Shown one piece after another: positions 1-8,308 of a stretch of DNA of 18,462 nucleotides. Below the pieces are notes generated by a model, which was not told the origin of the DNA, ran no database searches, and saw only the letters and a program-made list of their open reading frames with translations. Made by a program: the position numbers and the translations under genes. The stretch is from contig JAEZMI010000119.1 of NCBI GenBank assembly GCA_023414975.1, forward strand, positions 1 through 18,462, given 5' to 3'. This stretch comes from Pseudomonadota bacterium (lineage in GTDB: Bacteria > Pseudomonadota > Alphaproteobacteria > Rhizobiales > Xanthobacteraceae). The first letter of the stretch is position 1, and the number at the start of each line of letters is the position of its first letter.

Positions 1-51
1 ATTCCTGCCTCTCCATCACGCACATTCGGGTGATGGATGACCCATGCAATC

Positions 52-90
52 CGCGCCGAAGCGCGGGGCGACCCGCGCTGGACGCCCCGC
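52..90. repeat. Nested GC-rich inverted repeats near the window edge
   Basis: Three overlapping inverted repeats can be read here. CGCGC (52-56) pairs with GCGCG (61-65) around CGAA. GCGCGGG (61-67) pairs with CCCGCGC (72-78) around GCGA, a GNRA-type tetraloop. GCGGGGCG (63-70) pairs with CGCCCCGC (83-90). They share bases, so only some can form at once. There is no T-run on either side, so this is not a standard intrinsic terminator. It lies beyond the stop of the minus-strand peptide gene and could mark the end of that transcript. The rest of 1-148 shows no gene. Confidence 0.35.
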
Positions 91-148
91 CCGCACCTCT
101 CAAGCCTTTGAACTGTGAAGCAACGACGTCGCGCGTTATGCGACCGCC

Positions 149-358
149 TCACTCAAACGGCGACTTAAGGTTCTTGAACGTAGCAACGCCGCCGGCGACT
201 CCATCAAGCGCGTCGTCGGACAGTTCATTCGGGAGCCCGGGAATCGTAGCCTTGGCAGGCGGGAACTTGGCTGTCGGGGTTTTGGCAGGCGAGGTCTTGG
301 CGGCATCCAAGGCGGATTGAGTTTCTTCCACCTGCGGCGTTTGTCTTTGATCGCCCAT
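149..358 (-). CDS. Small peptide with a double-glycine (RiPP/bacteriocin-type) leader motif
   Basis: The product is 69 residues. An acidic and polar N-terminus is followed by two imperfect 10-residue Ala/Lys/Pro repeats (AKTSPAKTPT at 20-29, AKFPPAKATI at 30-39). Then comes ELSDDALDGVAGG (45-57) and a 12-residue tail, VATFKNLKSPFE. The ELSDxxLDxVAGG pattern is the hallmark of double-glycine leaders cut by C39-type peptidases or transporters in class II bacteriocins and NHLP/Nif11-type RiPP precursors. The ATG at 358 is supported by AGGAA about 8-9 bases upstream. The tail is very short and has no Cys or Ser cluster, which is unusual for a modified core. No maturase, C39 transporter or immunity gene is in the window, so the function is unknown. 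The gene itself is likely real; a secreted peptide role is inference from the motif. Confidence 0.6.
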   Translation of the reverse strand: MGDQRQTPQVEETQSALDAAKTSPAKTPTAKFPPAKATIPGLPNELSDDALDGVAGGVATFKNLKSPFE

Positions 359-973
359 GGCCGTACTTCCTAGTCAATTTCAATAGCAAACGTTAGCATC
401 AAACCCTGCCCTGCCGCTACAGCACGTGTTAGGCGCCCTGCGGCTGCACGCCGCGCAACGGCGCAAGGCGTCGTCGCTAGGCTCTGAATTTCTAGGTTGC
501 GGTCTAAAACGGTATGCGGATTCACGGCTTCCGAACGGAGCCTGAAGACGACGGCCAATTCGACCGCCGCTTCCAAATGAGCTGCAGGCATGCCGGAACG
601 ATGAGCCCGGATGTGCTGCTCCGTGCGCGGCCTGAACGCGGGCAGCGCTCTCTTTGGCGATCAAGTGCAATTCCAGAAGACCGCCCCGGAGAGCTGGCCA
701 AGTATCAACCCTTGCTGCAGCTTTGCTCAGGAGATGCCCCGATCGCGCGTTCGGCCGCCTCCCCGCGAGACCGTTAATTGCCCTTAACCTCAAGGGAGAA
801 AATAATCCAATTTTGTCCGAGCCGGCGACTTAATCGCCAATTTAGGTCAGCAACACTGATTGAACAAGCTTGGCCAAAGCTTCCCACTTCATTGTCGGGC
901 GCCCGCCCCTGTCAGAGGTCGCGCAGACCCGCCATCCGCACCGCGACATGCGAATTCATGAGGAACCCAGCCT
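359..973. other. Roughly 600-base region without a convincing gene
   Basis: No frame here combines a ribosome binding site, a recognisable product and consistent coding character. On the minus strand, 370-591 is open for 73 codons and reads into the binding site of the peptide gene. A different minus frame (about 600-690) reads protein-like just upstream, so a decayed gene is possible but unproven. The right half is less GC-rich and carries several short dyads in front of fumC: CCCTT/AAGGG at 781-796, GGCGA-CTTAA-TCGCC at 824-838, and AAGCTT repeated at 866-871 and 877-882. Promoters for fumC (rightward) and the small peptide gene (leftward) should lie here, but I cannot assign -35/-10 boxes with confidence. 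Confidence 0.4.
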
Positions 974-2434
<1,461 letters not shown>

Positions 2435-2452
2435 CATAACAGGAGACCAACA

Positions 2453-2848
2453 ATGATCCGATGCGTCAGGATATGGACCGGCGAGGACGGGAATTCGCTT
2501 TTCGAGGAGGGCACTATCGCCCTCACCGAAGGCGAGCGCGGTGACTTCATCGGCAAGGCGGCGGCGGCAAGAAACATCTCTTTCCGCGAGACGGCGTCCG
2601 GCGGCTCCTTCGAGTGGCACAAGGATCCGGTGCCGCGTTACGTGCTCACCCTTTCCGGCACGCTGGAGTTCGAGACCAAGTCCGGCGCCACCTTCACCAT
2701 CCGGCCCGGCGACGTCCTCATCGCGCAGGACAATACGGGCAGCGGCCATAAATGGCGGCTGATCGGCACCGACCCATGGCGCCGCGCCTATGTCGTCTAT
2801 GAGGAAGGCACCGACCTCGGCTTCATCCCTTCACCCAAAGCAAGCTGA
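2453..2848 (+). CDS. Small single-domain cupin protein between fumC and mqo
   Basis: The product is 131 residues with one beta-barrel cupin domain. The first cupin motif is around His56 with the downstream SGTLEFET strand (68-75). The second is PGDVLIAQDNTGSGHKW (85-101) with His99. Only part of the usual His/His/Glu/His metal set is obvious, so metal binding is uncertain. AGGAG at 2441-2445 precedes the ATG by 7 bases. The gene sits 18 bases after fumC and 14 before mqo on the same strand, so it is very probably co-transcribed with them. Many small cupins of this kind are annotated only by fold. A role as a ligand-binding or accessory protein for malate metabolism is inference from position alone. 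I do not recognise a specific function. Confidence 0.85.
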   Translation: MIRCVRIWTGEDGNSLFEEGTIALTEGERGDFIGKAAAARNISFRETASGGSFEWHKDPVPRYVLTLSGTLEFETKSGATFTIRPGDVLIAQDNTGSGHKWRLIGTDPWRRAYVVYEEGTDLGFIPSPKAS

Positions 2849-2862
2849 GAGCGAGCTGCGAT

Positions 2863-4374
2863 ATGCCGATCCAGACCATTGACCGTCCCGACGTCGTGCT
2901 TATCGGCGCCGGCATCATGAGCGCCACGCTCGGCACGGTGCTCAAGGAATTGCAGCCCTCGCTCTCCGTCGTGATGTTCGAGACGCTAAAGGACTGCGGA
3001 CAGGAAAGCTCGCAGGCCTGGAACAATGCGGGCACCGGGCATGCCGCCAATTGCGAGCTGAACTATACGCCGCAGCGGGCCGATGGCAGCGTCGACATTT
3101 CCAAGGCGCTGGAGGTGAACACCGAGTTCGACATTTCCCGCCAGCTCTGGACTCATCTGGTACGCAAGGGCGCCATTCCCGACCCGCGCGCCTTCATCCA
3201 CCCCTGCCCGCATATGAGCTTCGTCTGGGGAGAGGCCAACGTCGCTTTTCTGCGCGCACGCTTCAAGGAAATGTCGGCGCATCACTGCTATCACGGCATG
3301 GAGTACAGCGAGGATCCGGCCAAGATCGCGGAATGGGCGCCGCTCATCATCGAAGGCCGCGGCAAGGATGAGCCCATCGCCGCCACGCGGATCATCACCG
3401 GCACCGATGTCGATTACGGCTCGCTGACGCATCTTCTTGTCGGCCAGCTCAGCGCCCAGACGGGCTTCGCGGTGCATTACAACCGCAAGGTCGTCGGGTT
3501 GGACCGAGAGACCGATGGACGCTGGCGGGTCACGGTCGAGGACACGTACGACGGGAGCCGCGACAGTGTTTCCGCCAAATTCGTCTTCATCGGCGCGGGC
3601 GGTGCTTCCATCGACCTTCTGCAGATGTCCGGCATTCCGGAAGGCAAGGGCTATGGCGGCTTCCCCGTCAGCGGCATCTGGCTGCGCTGCGATGTCGACG
3701 CGGTGAGCGAGCGCCACGAAGCGAAGGTCTATGGCAAGGCCGCAACCGGTTCGCCACCCATGTCGGTGCCGCATCTCGACACGCGCGTGGTCGGCGGCAA
3801 GAAGTCGCTCCTGTTCGGCCCCTATGCTGGCTTCTCGCCGAAGTTCCTCAAACATGGCCACCTGACGGACCTGTTTGAATCGATCACCGCCTCCAACGTC
3901 CTGCCCATTCTCGATGTCGCCAAGAACAACATTCCCCTTACGGAGTATCTGATCGGCCAGGTCCTGCAGAGCTCGGCGCACCAGTTCGCCACGCTCAAGC
4001 AGTTCTTCCCGCGGGCCGACCGTACGGACTGGAAGGAAGCGGTGGCTGGCCAGCGCGTGCAGGTGATCAAGCCCAATCACGGACCGGGTCTCGCCGGCGT
4101 GGGTGGCGCGCTGGAGTTCGGCACGGAACTGATCCCCGCCGGCGACAAGTCGCTGGTGGCTCTGCTCGGCGCCTCGCCGGGCGCGTCCACCGCCGCCTTC
4201 ATTGCCATGGAGGTGCTGCAGACCTGCTTCGCCGACAAGCTGACGGACGACGCCTGGCTGCCGGCACTCAAGCGGATGATCCCGACCTATGGCATCGACT
4301 TGAAGACCGACGCCGACGCCTGCCGCCGCACGCGAGCGGACACGGCGCCGGTACTTAAGATCGAGAACATCTGA
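2863..4374 (+). CDS. mqo: Malate:quinone oxidoreductase
   Basis: This FAD-dependent, membrane-associated enzyme oxidises L-malate to oxaloacetate and passes electrons to the quinone pool. It replaces or complements NAD-dependent malate dehydrogenase and is effectively irreversible. The 503 residues begin with a dinucleotide-binding segment (VVLIGAGIMS, 11-20). The Mqo-specific block WNNAGTGHAANCELNYTP follows at 53-70. Further conserved segments include HPCPHMSFVWGE and, near the C-terminus, IKPNHGPGLAGVGGALEFGTE. Length fits the family (about 490-540). There is no signal peptide or membrane span, consistent with peripheral binding. It ends the fumC-cupin-mqo group, 14 bases after the cupin gene, and is followed by a GC-rich hairpin. 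The order fumarase then Mqo gives a two-step route from fumarate to oxaloacetate feeding the respiratory chain. Confidence 0.96.
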   Translation: MPIQTIDRPDVVLIGAGIMSATLGTVLKELQPSLSVVMFETLKDCGQESSQAWNNAGTGHAANCELNYTPQRADGSVDISKALEVNTEFDISRQLWTHLVRKGAIPDPRAFIHPCPHMSFVWGEANVAFLRARFKEMSAHHCYHGMEYSEDPAKIAEWAPLIIEGRGKDEPIAATRIITGTDVDYGSLTHLLVGQLSAQTGFAVHYNRKVVGLDRETDGRWRVTVEDTYDGSRDSVSAKFVFIGAGGASIDLLQMSGIPEGKGYGGFPVSGIWLRCDVDAVSERHEAKVYGKAATGSPPMSVPHLDTRVVGGKKSLLFGPYAGFSPKFLKHGHLTDLFESITASNVLPILDVAKNNIPLTEYLIGQVLQSSAHQFATLKQFFPRADRTDWKEAVAGQRVQVIKPNHGPGLAGVGGALEFGTELIPAGDKSLVALLGASPGASTAAFIAMEVLQTCFADKLTDDAWLPALKRMIPTYGIDLKTDADACRRTRADTAPVLKIENI

Positions 4375-4400
4375 CAACAGGGCTTCCCCCTCCCTGAAAG

Positions 4401-4431
4401 CGCGCCGGTCCCCGAAGCTGGGGCCGGCGCG
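4401..4431 (+). terminator. Probable transcription terminator hairpin after mqo
   Basis: CGCGCCGG plus CCCC (4401-4408, 4410-4413) pairs with GGGG plus CCGGCGCG (4420-4431), leaving one bulged T and a six-base loop. The 12-bp GC-rich stem lies 26 bases after the mqo stop. Only a weak T-rich stretch follows (CATTTG), so termination may be partial or factor-assisted. Confidence 0.5.
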
Positions 4432-4524
4432 TCGCATTTGAGGAGAGGCTCGCGGCGGCTCGACCTTTTGCCATGATCGTCCGATCTGCTGGTGCGAGGG
4501 GCAGCCGAAGGGCGAAAATCACGG

Positions 4525-5553
4525 ATGAATGACGCAAGCTGCGCCAGCGAGCCGAGGCCCCGCAAAACATGCGAGGGCAAAAACCCCTATTATCAAGGAC
4601 CCGTGACGGACCACTTCGACGGCACCCGGTTCTTCAATCCGCAGGGAGCGCCGGATAAGACGTTGCGCGATGTGCTGCGCTGGCGGCTTTCGTCCCGCTT
4701 CGCGCGCTGGCCGAAGCAGGTTGCTGTCGAAACCGCCGTGCCGGAGGCGCGTGTTGGGGGATGCCGCGTGACCATGGTGGGCCACGCGACGGTACTGCTG
4801 CAGGTGGCCGGACTCAACATCCTGACCGATCCCGTCTGGTCCAACCGCGCCAGCCCGCTCCGCTTCGTCGGCCCACGACGGGTTACCGCGCCGGGCATCC
4901 GTTTCGACGATCTGCCGCCGATCGATGCCGTGCTCCTGTCACACAGCCATTACGATCATCTCGACGTGCGGACCCTGGCGCGTCTGCACCGGCGGGACAG
5001 GCCGCTGATCGTCACCCCGCTCGGTAACGACACCATTCTGCGCCGCGCACTGGGCGATGTTCGCGTCAGCGTCGGGGATTGGGGAACGCATGTGGACATT
5101 ACCGCGCAAGCTCGCGTCACCCTCGTGCCCGCGAACCACTGGTCCGCGCGCGGCACGCGGGACCGGCGCATGGCGCTGTGGAGCGGCTTCGTACTGCGAG
5201 CAGAGAACGCGCTGATCTACTTCGCCGGCGACACCGGCTATGGCGATGGCGGCATTTTCCATCGAATCCGCCGCGACCATGGCGCACCCGACCTCGCCTT
5301 GCTGCCGATCGGCGCCTATGCCCCGCGCTGGTTCATGCAACCCCAGCATGCCGACCCCGAAGACGCCGTGCAGATCATGCTCGACATCGAGGCCCGGCAG
5401 GCCGTCGCCATTCACTGGGGCTGCTTCCAACTCACCGACGAACCCCGCGAGGAACCGCCGCGCCGGCTCGCGCAGGCGCTGGCGGCGCGCGGCATCGCCC
5501 CGCATCGCTTCCAGGCTCTGGAGGCCGGCGCCGCCTTGGATCTCGACGCCTGA
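4525..5553 (+). CDS. Metallo-beta-lactamase-fold hydrolase, NAPE-PLD/UlaG-like
   Basis: The product is 342 residues from the ATG at 4525. A GTG at 4492 would add 11 residues but has no binding site; AAGGG lies a little upstream of 4525, so the ATG is preferred without certainty. The zinc-binding motif HSHYDH (140-145) follows the ILTDPVW and LLSHS strands. Later elements are NHWSARG, YFAGDTGYGDGG (metal Asp) and AIHWGCFQL (metal His at about 297). This order matches the Lactamase_B_2 group that includes N-acyl-phosphatidylethanolamine phospholipase D and UlaG-like lactonases. The substrate cannot be deduced. No signal peptide is seen, so it is probably cytoplasmic. It stands alone, downstream of the mqo hairpin and convergent with fghA with only 18 bases between the stops and no terminator. 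Confidence 0.85.
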   Translation: MNDASCASEPRPRKTCEGKNPYYQGPVTDHFDGTRFFNPQGAPDKTLRDVLRWRLSSRFARWPKQVAVETAVPEARVGGCRVTMVGHATVLLQVAGLNILTDPVWSNRASPLRFVGPRRVTAPGIRFDDLPPIDAVLLSHSHYDHLDVRTLARLHRRDRPLIVTPLGNDTILRRALGDVRVSVGDWGTHVDITAQARVTLVPANHWSARGTRDRRMALWSGFVLRAENALIYFAGDTGYGDGGIFHRIRRDHGAPDLALLPIGAYAPRWFMQPQHADPEDAVQIMLDIEARQAVAIHWGCFQLTDEPREEPPRRLAQALAARGIAPHRFQALEAGAALDLDA

Positions 5554-5571
5554 CCGACCGGGCACCCCGCT

Positions 5572-6411
5572 TCAGACGCGGGCGGCGTGCCAGGCTATGT
5601 GATCGGCCATGAAAGTGGAGATGAAGAAGTAGGAATGATCATACCCCTCGCGCATGTTCAGCGTCAGGGGAATGCCCGCCTTGGCGCACGCGGCGGCCAG
5701 AAGCTCGGGACGCAGGCCCGATTTGAGGAAGGGATCGGCCCCGCCCTGGTCCACAAGGAATTCGGGGAAGCGCTTGCCATCCTCGATCAGCGCCACCGCG
5801 TCATAGGGGCGCCACGCCGCCTCGTCCGCGCCGAGATACTTCTCCAGCGCCGGCCGCGACCAGTCCGCCGTACTCGGCTGAACGATGGGGGCGAATGCCG
5901 AACAGCTCTTGAACCTGTTCGGGTGCTTCAGCGCCATGGTGAGCGCGCCATGCCCGCCCATGGAGTGGCCGAAGATGCCCTGCCGGCTCATATCGGCGGG
6001 GAACTCTGCCGCAATGAGCGCCGTGAGTTCTTCCAGGATGTAGGATGACATCCGGTAATTCGCGGCATAGGGCGCCTGTGTCGCGTCGACATAGAAGCCC
6101 GCGCCCGAACCAAACTGCCAATTGTCCTTCTCGTCCGGCACATTCTCGCCGCGCGGGCTGGTGTCCGGCGCGACGATGATGACGCCATGGGCGCTGGCAG
6201 CCGCCCGGTATTCGCCCTTCTCCATGACATTGGCATGGGTGCAGGTGAGGCCGGACAGATACCACAGCACGGGCACCGGCCCCTCCGCCGCCTGCGGCGG
6301 GACGAAGACCGCGAAGGTCATGGGCGTGCCCGTGACCTGGGAGGCGTGGCGATAGACACCCTGCACGCCGCCATGCGAGCGCGCGGTCGAGACTGTTTCC
6401 AGGGCACTCAT
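5572..6411 (-). CDS. fghA: S-formylglutathione hydrolase
   Basis: It hydrolyses S-formylglutathione to formate and glutathione, the last step of glutathione-dependent formaldehyde removal, in the cytoplasm. The 279-residue alpha/beta hydrolase (esterase D family, usually about 280) has WYLSGLTCTHANVMEKGEYR near the oxyanion region, the nucleophile elbow GHSMGG with Ser150, the acid in DQGGAD (Asp226) and the catalytic His259 in YDHSYFF. The ATG at 6411 overlaps the TGA of frmA by one base (TGATG), implying translational coupling. A TTG one codon upstream is also open, but the ATG is preferred. It is the third gene of frmR-frmA-fghA and should be induced with them. All catalytic residues are present. 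The same gene is called frmB in enterobacteria. Confidence 0.95.
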   Translation of the reverse strand: MSALETVSTARSHGGVQGVYRHASQVTGTPMTFAVFVPPQAAEGPVPVLWYLSGLTCTHANVMEKGEYRAAASAHGVIIVAPDTSPRGENVPDEKDNWQFGSGAGFYVDATQAPYAANYRMSSYILEELTALIAAEFPADMSRQGIFGHSMGGHGALTMALKHPNRFKSCSAFAPIVQPSTADWSRPALEKYLGADEAAWRPYDAVALIEDGKRFPEFLVDQGGADPFLKSGLRPELLAAACAKAGIPLTLNMREGYDHSYFFISTFMADHIAWHAARV

Positions 6412-7538
6412 CAATAGATCACCACCGAGCGGATCGACTTGCCTTCGTGCATCAGGTCGAACGCGGTGTTGATCTCGTCGAGCGGCATGGTGTGGGTGAT
6501 GAGATCGTCGATGTTGATCTTACCCTCCATGTACCAATCAACGATCTTCGGCACGTCGGTGCGCCCGCGCGCGCCGCCGAAGGCGGACCCCCGCCAGTTG
6601 CGACCGGTGACGAGCTGGAACGGGCGGGTGGAGATTTCCGCGCCGGCCGGCGCCACGCCGATGACGATGGATGTGCCCCAGCCGCGATGGCAGGCTTCCA
6701 GCGCCTGGCGCATCACGTTCACATTGCCGGTGCAGTCGAAGGTGAAGTCCGCGCCGCCATCGGTGATATCCTGGATCGCCGACACCACCTTGTCGTTGCC
6801 GACCTCGGTGGGGTTGATGAAGTCGGTCATGCCGAACTTCCTGGCCATCGCGACCTTGGCGGGGTTGATGTCGACGCCGATGATCTTGTCGGCGCCGACC
6901 ATGCGGGCGCCCTGGATCACATTGAGTCCGATGCCGCCGAGACCGAACACCACGACATTGGCGCCCGGCCAGACCTTGCCGGTATAGACGACCGCACCGA
7001 TGCCGGTAGTGACGCCGCAGCCGATGTAGCAGATCTTGTCGAAGGGCGCGTCCTCGCGCACCTTGGCCAGCGCGATCTCCGGCAGCACGGTGAAGTTCGA
7101 GAAGGTCGAGCAGCCCATATAGTGGAAGATTTCGCCGCTCTGGGCGCCAACACGCTCGCAGGAAAAGCGCGTGGTGCGATCCGGCATCAGGCCCTGGCCC
7201 TGCGTGGCGCGGATCGAGGTACACAGGTTCGAGCGCTGCGAGAGGCAGGTTTTGCACTGCCGGCATTCCGGCGTGTAGAGCGGAATCACGTGATCTCCGA
7301 CTTTGAGCGAAGTGACGCCGGCGCCGACCTCGCGGACGATGCCCGCGCCCTCATGGCCGAGAATGGCGGGGAACTTGCCCTCGGAATCGAAACCGTCCAG
7401 CGTATAGGCGTCCGTGTGGCACACGCCGGTCGCCATGATCTCGACCAGCACTTCGCCAGGCTTGGGCCCGCCGATTTCGATGGTCTCGATGGTGAGCGGC
7501 TTTCTGGCTTCCCAGGCGACGGCAGCGCGCGACTTCAT
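6411..7538 (-). CDS. frmA: S-(hydroxymethyl)glutathione dehydrogenase (class III alcohol dehydrogenase)
   Basis: It oxidises S-hydroxymethylglutathione, formed spontaneously from formaldehyde and glutathione, to S-formylglutathione with NAD+. Class III enzymes also reduce S-nitrosoglutathione. The 375 residues match the zinc medium-chain dehydrogenase family. Catalytic zinc ligands are Cys40, His62 and Cys174 (IGCGVTTG). Structural zinc ligands are Cys92, Cys95, Cys98 and Cys106 (CRQCKTC...C). GLGGIG (199-204) is the Rossmann motif and Asp223 selects NAD. The block IRATQGQGLMPDRTTRF is typical of class III. A good binding site (AAGGGAAAG) precedes the ATG at 7538. It lies 41 bases after frmR and overlaps fghA, so the three form one operon. 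It could equally be labelled adhC or flhA by other conventions. Confidence 0.97.
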   Translation of the reverse strand: MKSRAAVAWEARKPLTIETIEIGGPKPGEVLVEIMATGVCHTDAYTLDGFDSEGKFPAILGHEGAGIVREVGAGVTSLKVGDHVIPLYTPECRQCKTCLSQRSNLCTSIRATQGQGLMPDRTTRFSCERVGAQSGEIFHYMGCSTFSNFTVLPEIALAKVREDAPFDKICYIGCGVTTGIGAVVYTGKVWPGANVVVFGLGGIGLNVIQGARMVGADKIIGVDINPAKVAMARKFGMTDFINPTEVGNDKVVSAIQDITDGGADFTFDCTGNVNVMRQALEACHRGWGTSIVIGVAPAGAEISTRPFQLVTGRNWRGSAFGGARGRTDVPKIVDWYMEGKINIDDLITHTMPLDEINTAFDLMHEGKSIRSVVIY

Positions 7539-7579
7539 GGTCTTTCCCTTGTGTCTCGTTCGGTGAGCGGCAGCGGCGG

Positions 7580-7861
7580 CTATTTCAGATAGGTGCGCAG
7601 AATGGTGGTGATCTCGTCGAGCTCGCCGTCAAAGCGGACAAGCTCGCGGTTCTGCGCCTCGGGCCCGAAGGTCTCGCGCAGATGACTTTCCAGCACCTCG
7701 GCCATCAGGCCCCCGACAGCTCCGCGCAGGGCAGCGATCTGCTGCAGGAGCGGCGTGCAGTCGGTGCCGGCCTCGACCGCGCGTTCCAGCGCCTCCGCCT
7801 GGCCGCGGATGCGCCGGAGGCGCGTAAGCGCGCGCTTCTTGTCCTCGGGGGAATGAGGCAT
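7580..7861 (-). CDS. frmR: Formaldehyde-sensing repressor of the FrmR/RcnR family
   Basis: This is a DUF156 all-helical tetrameric repressor that loses DNA affinity when formaldehyde cross-links its N-terminal proline region to a cysteine. I start it at the ATG at 7861, giving 93 residues beginning MPHSPEDKK. With this start Pro2, Cys35 and His60, the residues known from enterobacterial FrmR, fall at their exact family positions. An upstream GTG (7882) would add seven residues and move Pro2 inward, so it is rejected. Neither start has a strong binding site. The helix block LTRLRRIRGQAEALERAVE and GLMAEVLESHLRETF are characteristic. Being first in frmR-frmA-fghA, with an operator-like palindrome in its own promoter, it should repress itself and the two enzymes. 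Confidence 0.93.
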   Translation of the reverse strand: MPHSPEDKKRALTRLRRIRGQAEALERAVEAGTDCTPLLQQIAALRGAVGGLMAEVLESHLRETFGPEAQNRELVRFDGELDEITTILRTYLK

Positions 7862-7905
7862 AGCGGTACCAAGAGACGGCACGGGACTGTGCGTTACCTG
7901 CTTCA

Positions 7906-7932
7906 GATATACTGCGGGGAGTATCCGCGCAA
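7906..7932 (-). promoter_or_regulatory. frm operon promoter with FrmR/RcnR-type operator
   Basis: ATACT-GCGGGG-AGTAT at 7909-7924 is a perfect 5-bp inverted repeat around a G-rich centre. Known RcnR/FrmR operators have the form TACT, a G/C tract, AGTA. On the minus strand TTGCGC (7932-7927) and TATATC (7911-7906) could serve as -35 and -10, spaced about 15 bases (17 if TATCTG is the -10). The palindrome would then occupy the spacer, a classic repression position. The site lies 48 bases before the frmR ATG. Confidence 0.7.
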
Positions 7933-7992
7933 GACCTGATAATGGTGCCTCAGGGACAGCGATGAGCGGCCAGAACGGTACGGAAAGGCAGA

Positions 7993-8220
7993 TCAGCGGA
8001 TGCGCACGCCCGGCCCGTGCTCGCCGGCCGGCAGCAGGATAACGCCGGCGTCCTCCAGAGTGCGGATGATCTGGGATTCAGTGCCGCGATGCAGGACATG
8101 GCGATGGCATTCGAAGTCCCGCACCGTGCTGCGCGAGACGCCCGCCTCCTCGGCCAGCCGCTCCTGGCTCCAATTCAGCAGCCCGCGAGCGGCACGACAT
8201 TGTTCCGGCGCCAATTCCAT
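7993..8220 (-). CDS. Small XRE-family helix-turn-helix regulator
   Basis: The product is 75 residues and is essentially one Cro/CI-type domain. WSQERLAEEAGVSRSTVRDFE (17-37) is the helix-turn-helix, followed by a short C-terminal segment (TLEDAGVILLPAGEHGPGVRIR) also seen in compact single-domain XRE proteins of Rhizobiales. There is no sensor domain. The ATG at 8220 has AAGG 8 bases upstream. It is divergent from the mrp operon, 88 bases away, and lies 131 bases upstream of frmR on the same strand, a gap that contains the frm promoter. It could regulate mrp, itself or distant genes; sequence alone does not decide. A near-palindrome in the divergent gap is a candidate operator. Confidence 0.82.
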   Translation of the reverse strand: MELAPEQCRAARGLLNWSQERLAEEAGVSRSTVRDFECHRHVLHRGTESQIIRTLEDAGVILLPAGEHGPGVRIR

Positions 8221-8230
8221 GGCTTTTGCC

Positions 8231-8280
8231 TTGCGTAACGACGGTCAAATCAACCATAATGGGCGATATCATGCAAGATA
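8231..8280 (+). promoter_or_regulatory. Divergent control region: candidate mrp promoter and XRE operator
   Basis: TTGCGT (8231-8236) and CATAAT (8255-8260), spaced 18 bases, resemble a sigma-70 promoter pointing at mrpA. Just downstream, TATCATGCAAGATA (8267-8280) is an imperfect 14-bp dyad with TATC/GATA arms and a TGCA core. Its place between the XRE gene and mrpA, just past the -10, suits repression. Both are pattern matches without experimental support. Confidence 0.4.
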
Positions 8281-8308
8281 GGTACACGCTGGGAGGGTAG
8301 GCGCGCAG

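Noticed and set aside
2986..4437. 483-codon open frame on the minus strand opposite mqo
   Set aside because: It is the antisense shadow of a well-conserved gene in GC-rich DNA; the product is Arg/Ala/Gly-rich without any family motif.
6412..6414. TTG start for fghA one codon upstream
   Set aside because: The adjacent ATG forms a standard TGATG overlap with frmA and is the better initiator.
6447..7592. 381-codon open frame on the plus strand opposite frmA
   Set aside because: It is an antisense shadow; frmA on the other strand has all zinc ligands and operon context.
7862..7882. Upstream GTG start for frmR
   Set aside because: It would add seven residues and displace the functionally important Pro2; the family N-terminus matches the ATG at 7861.
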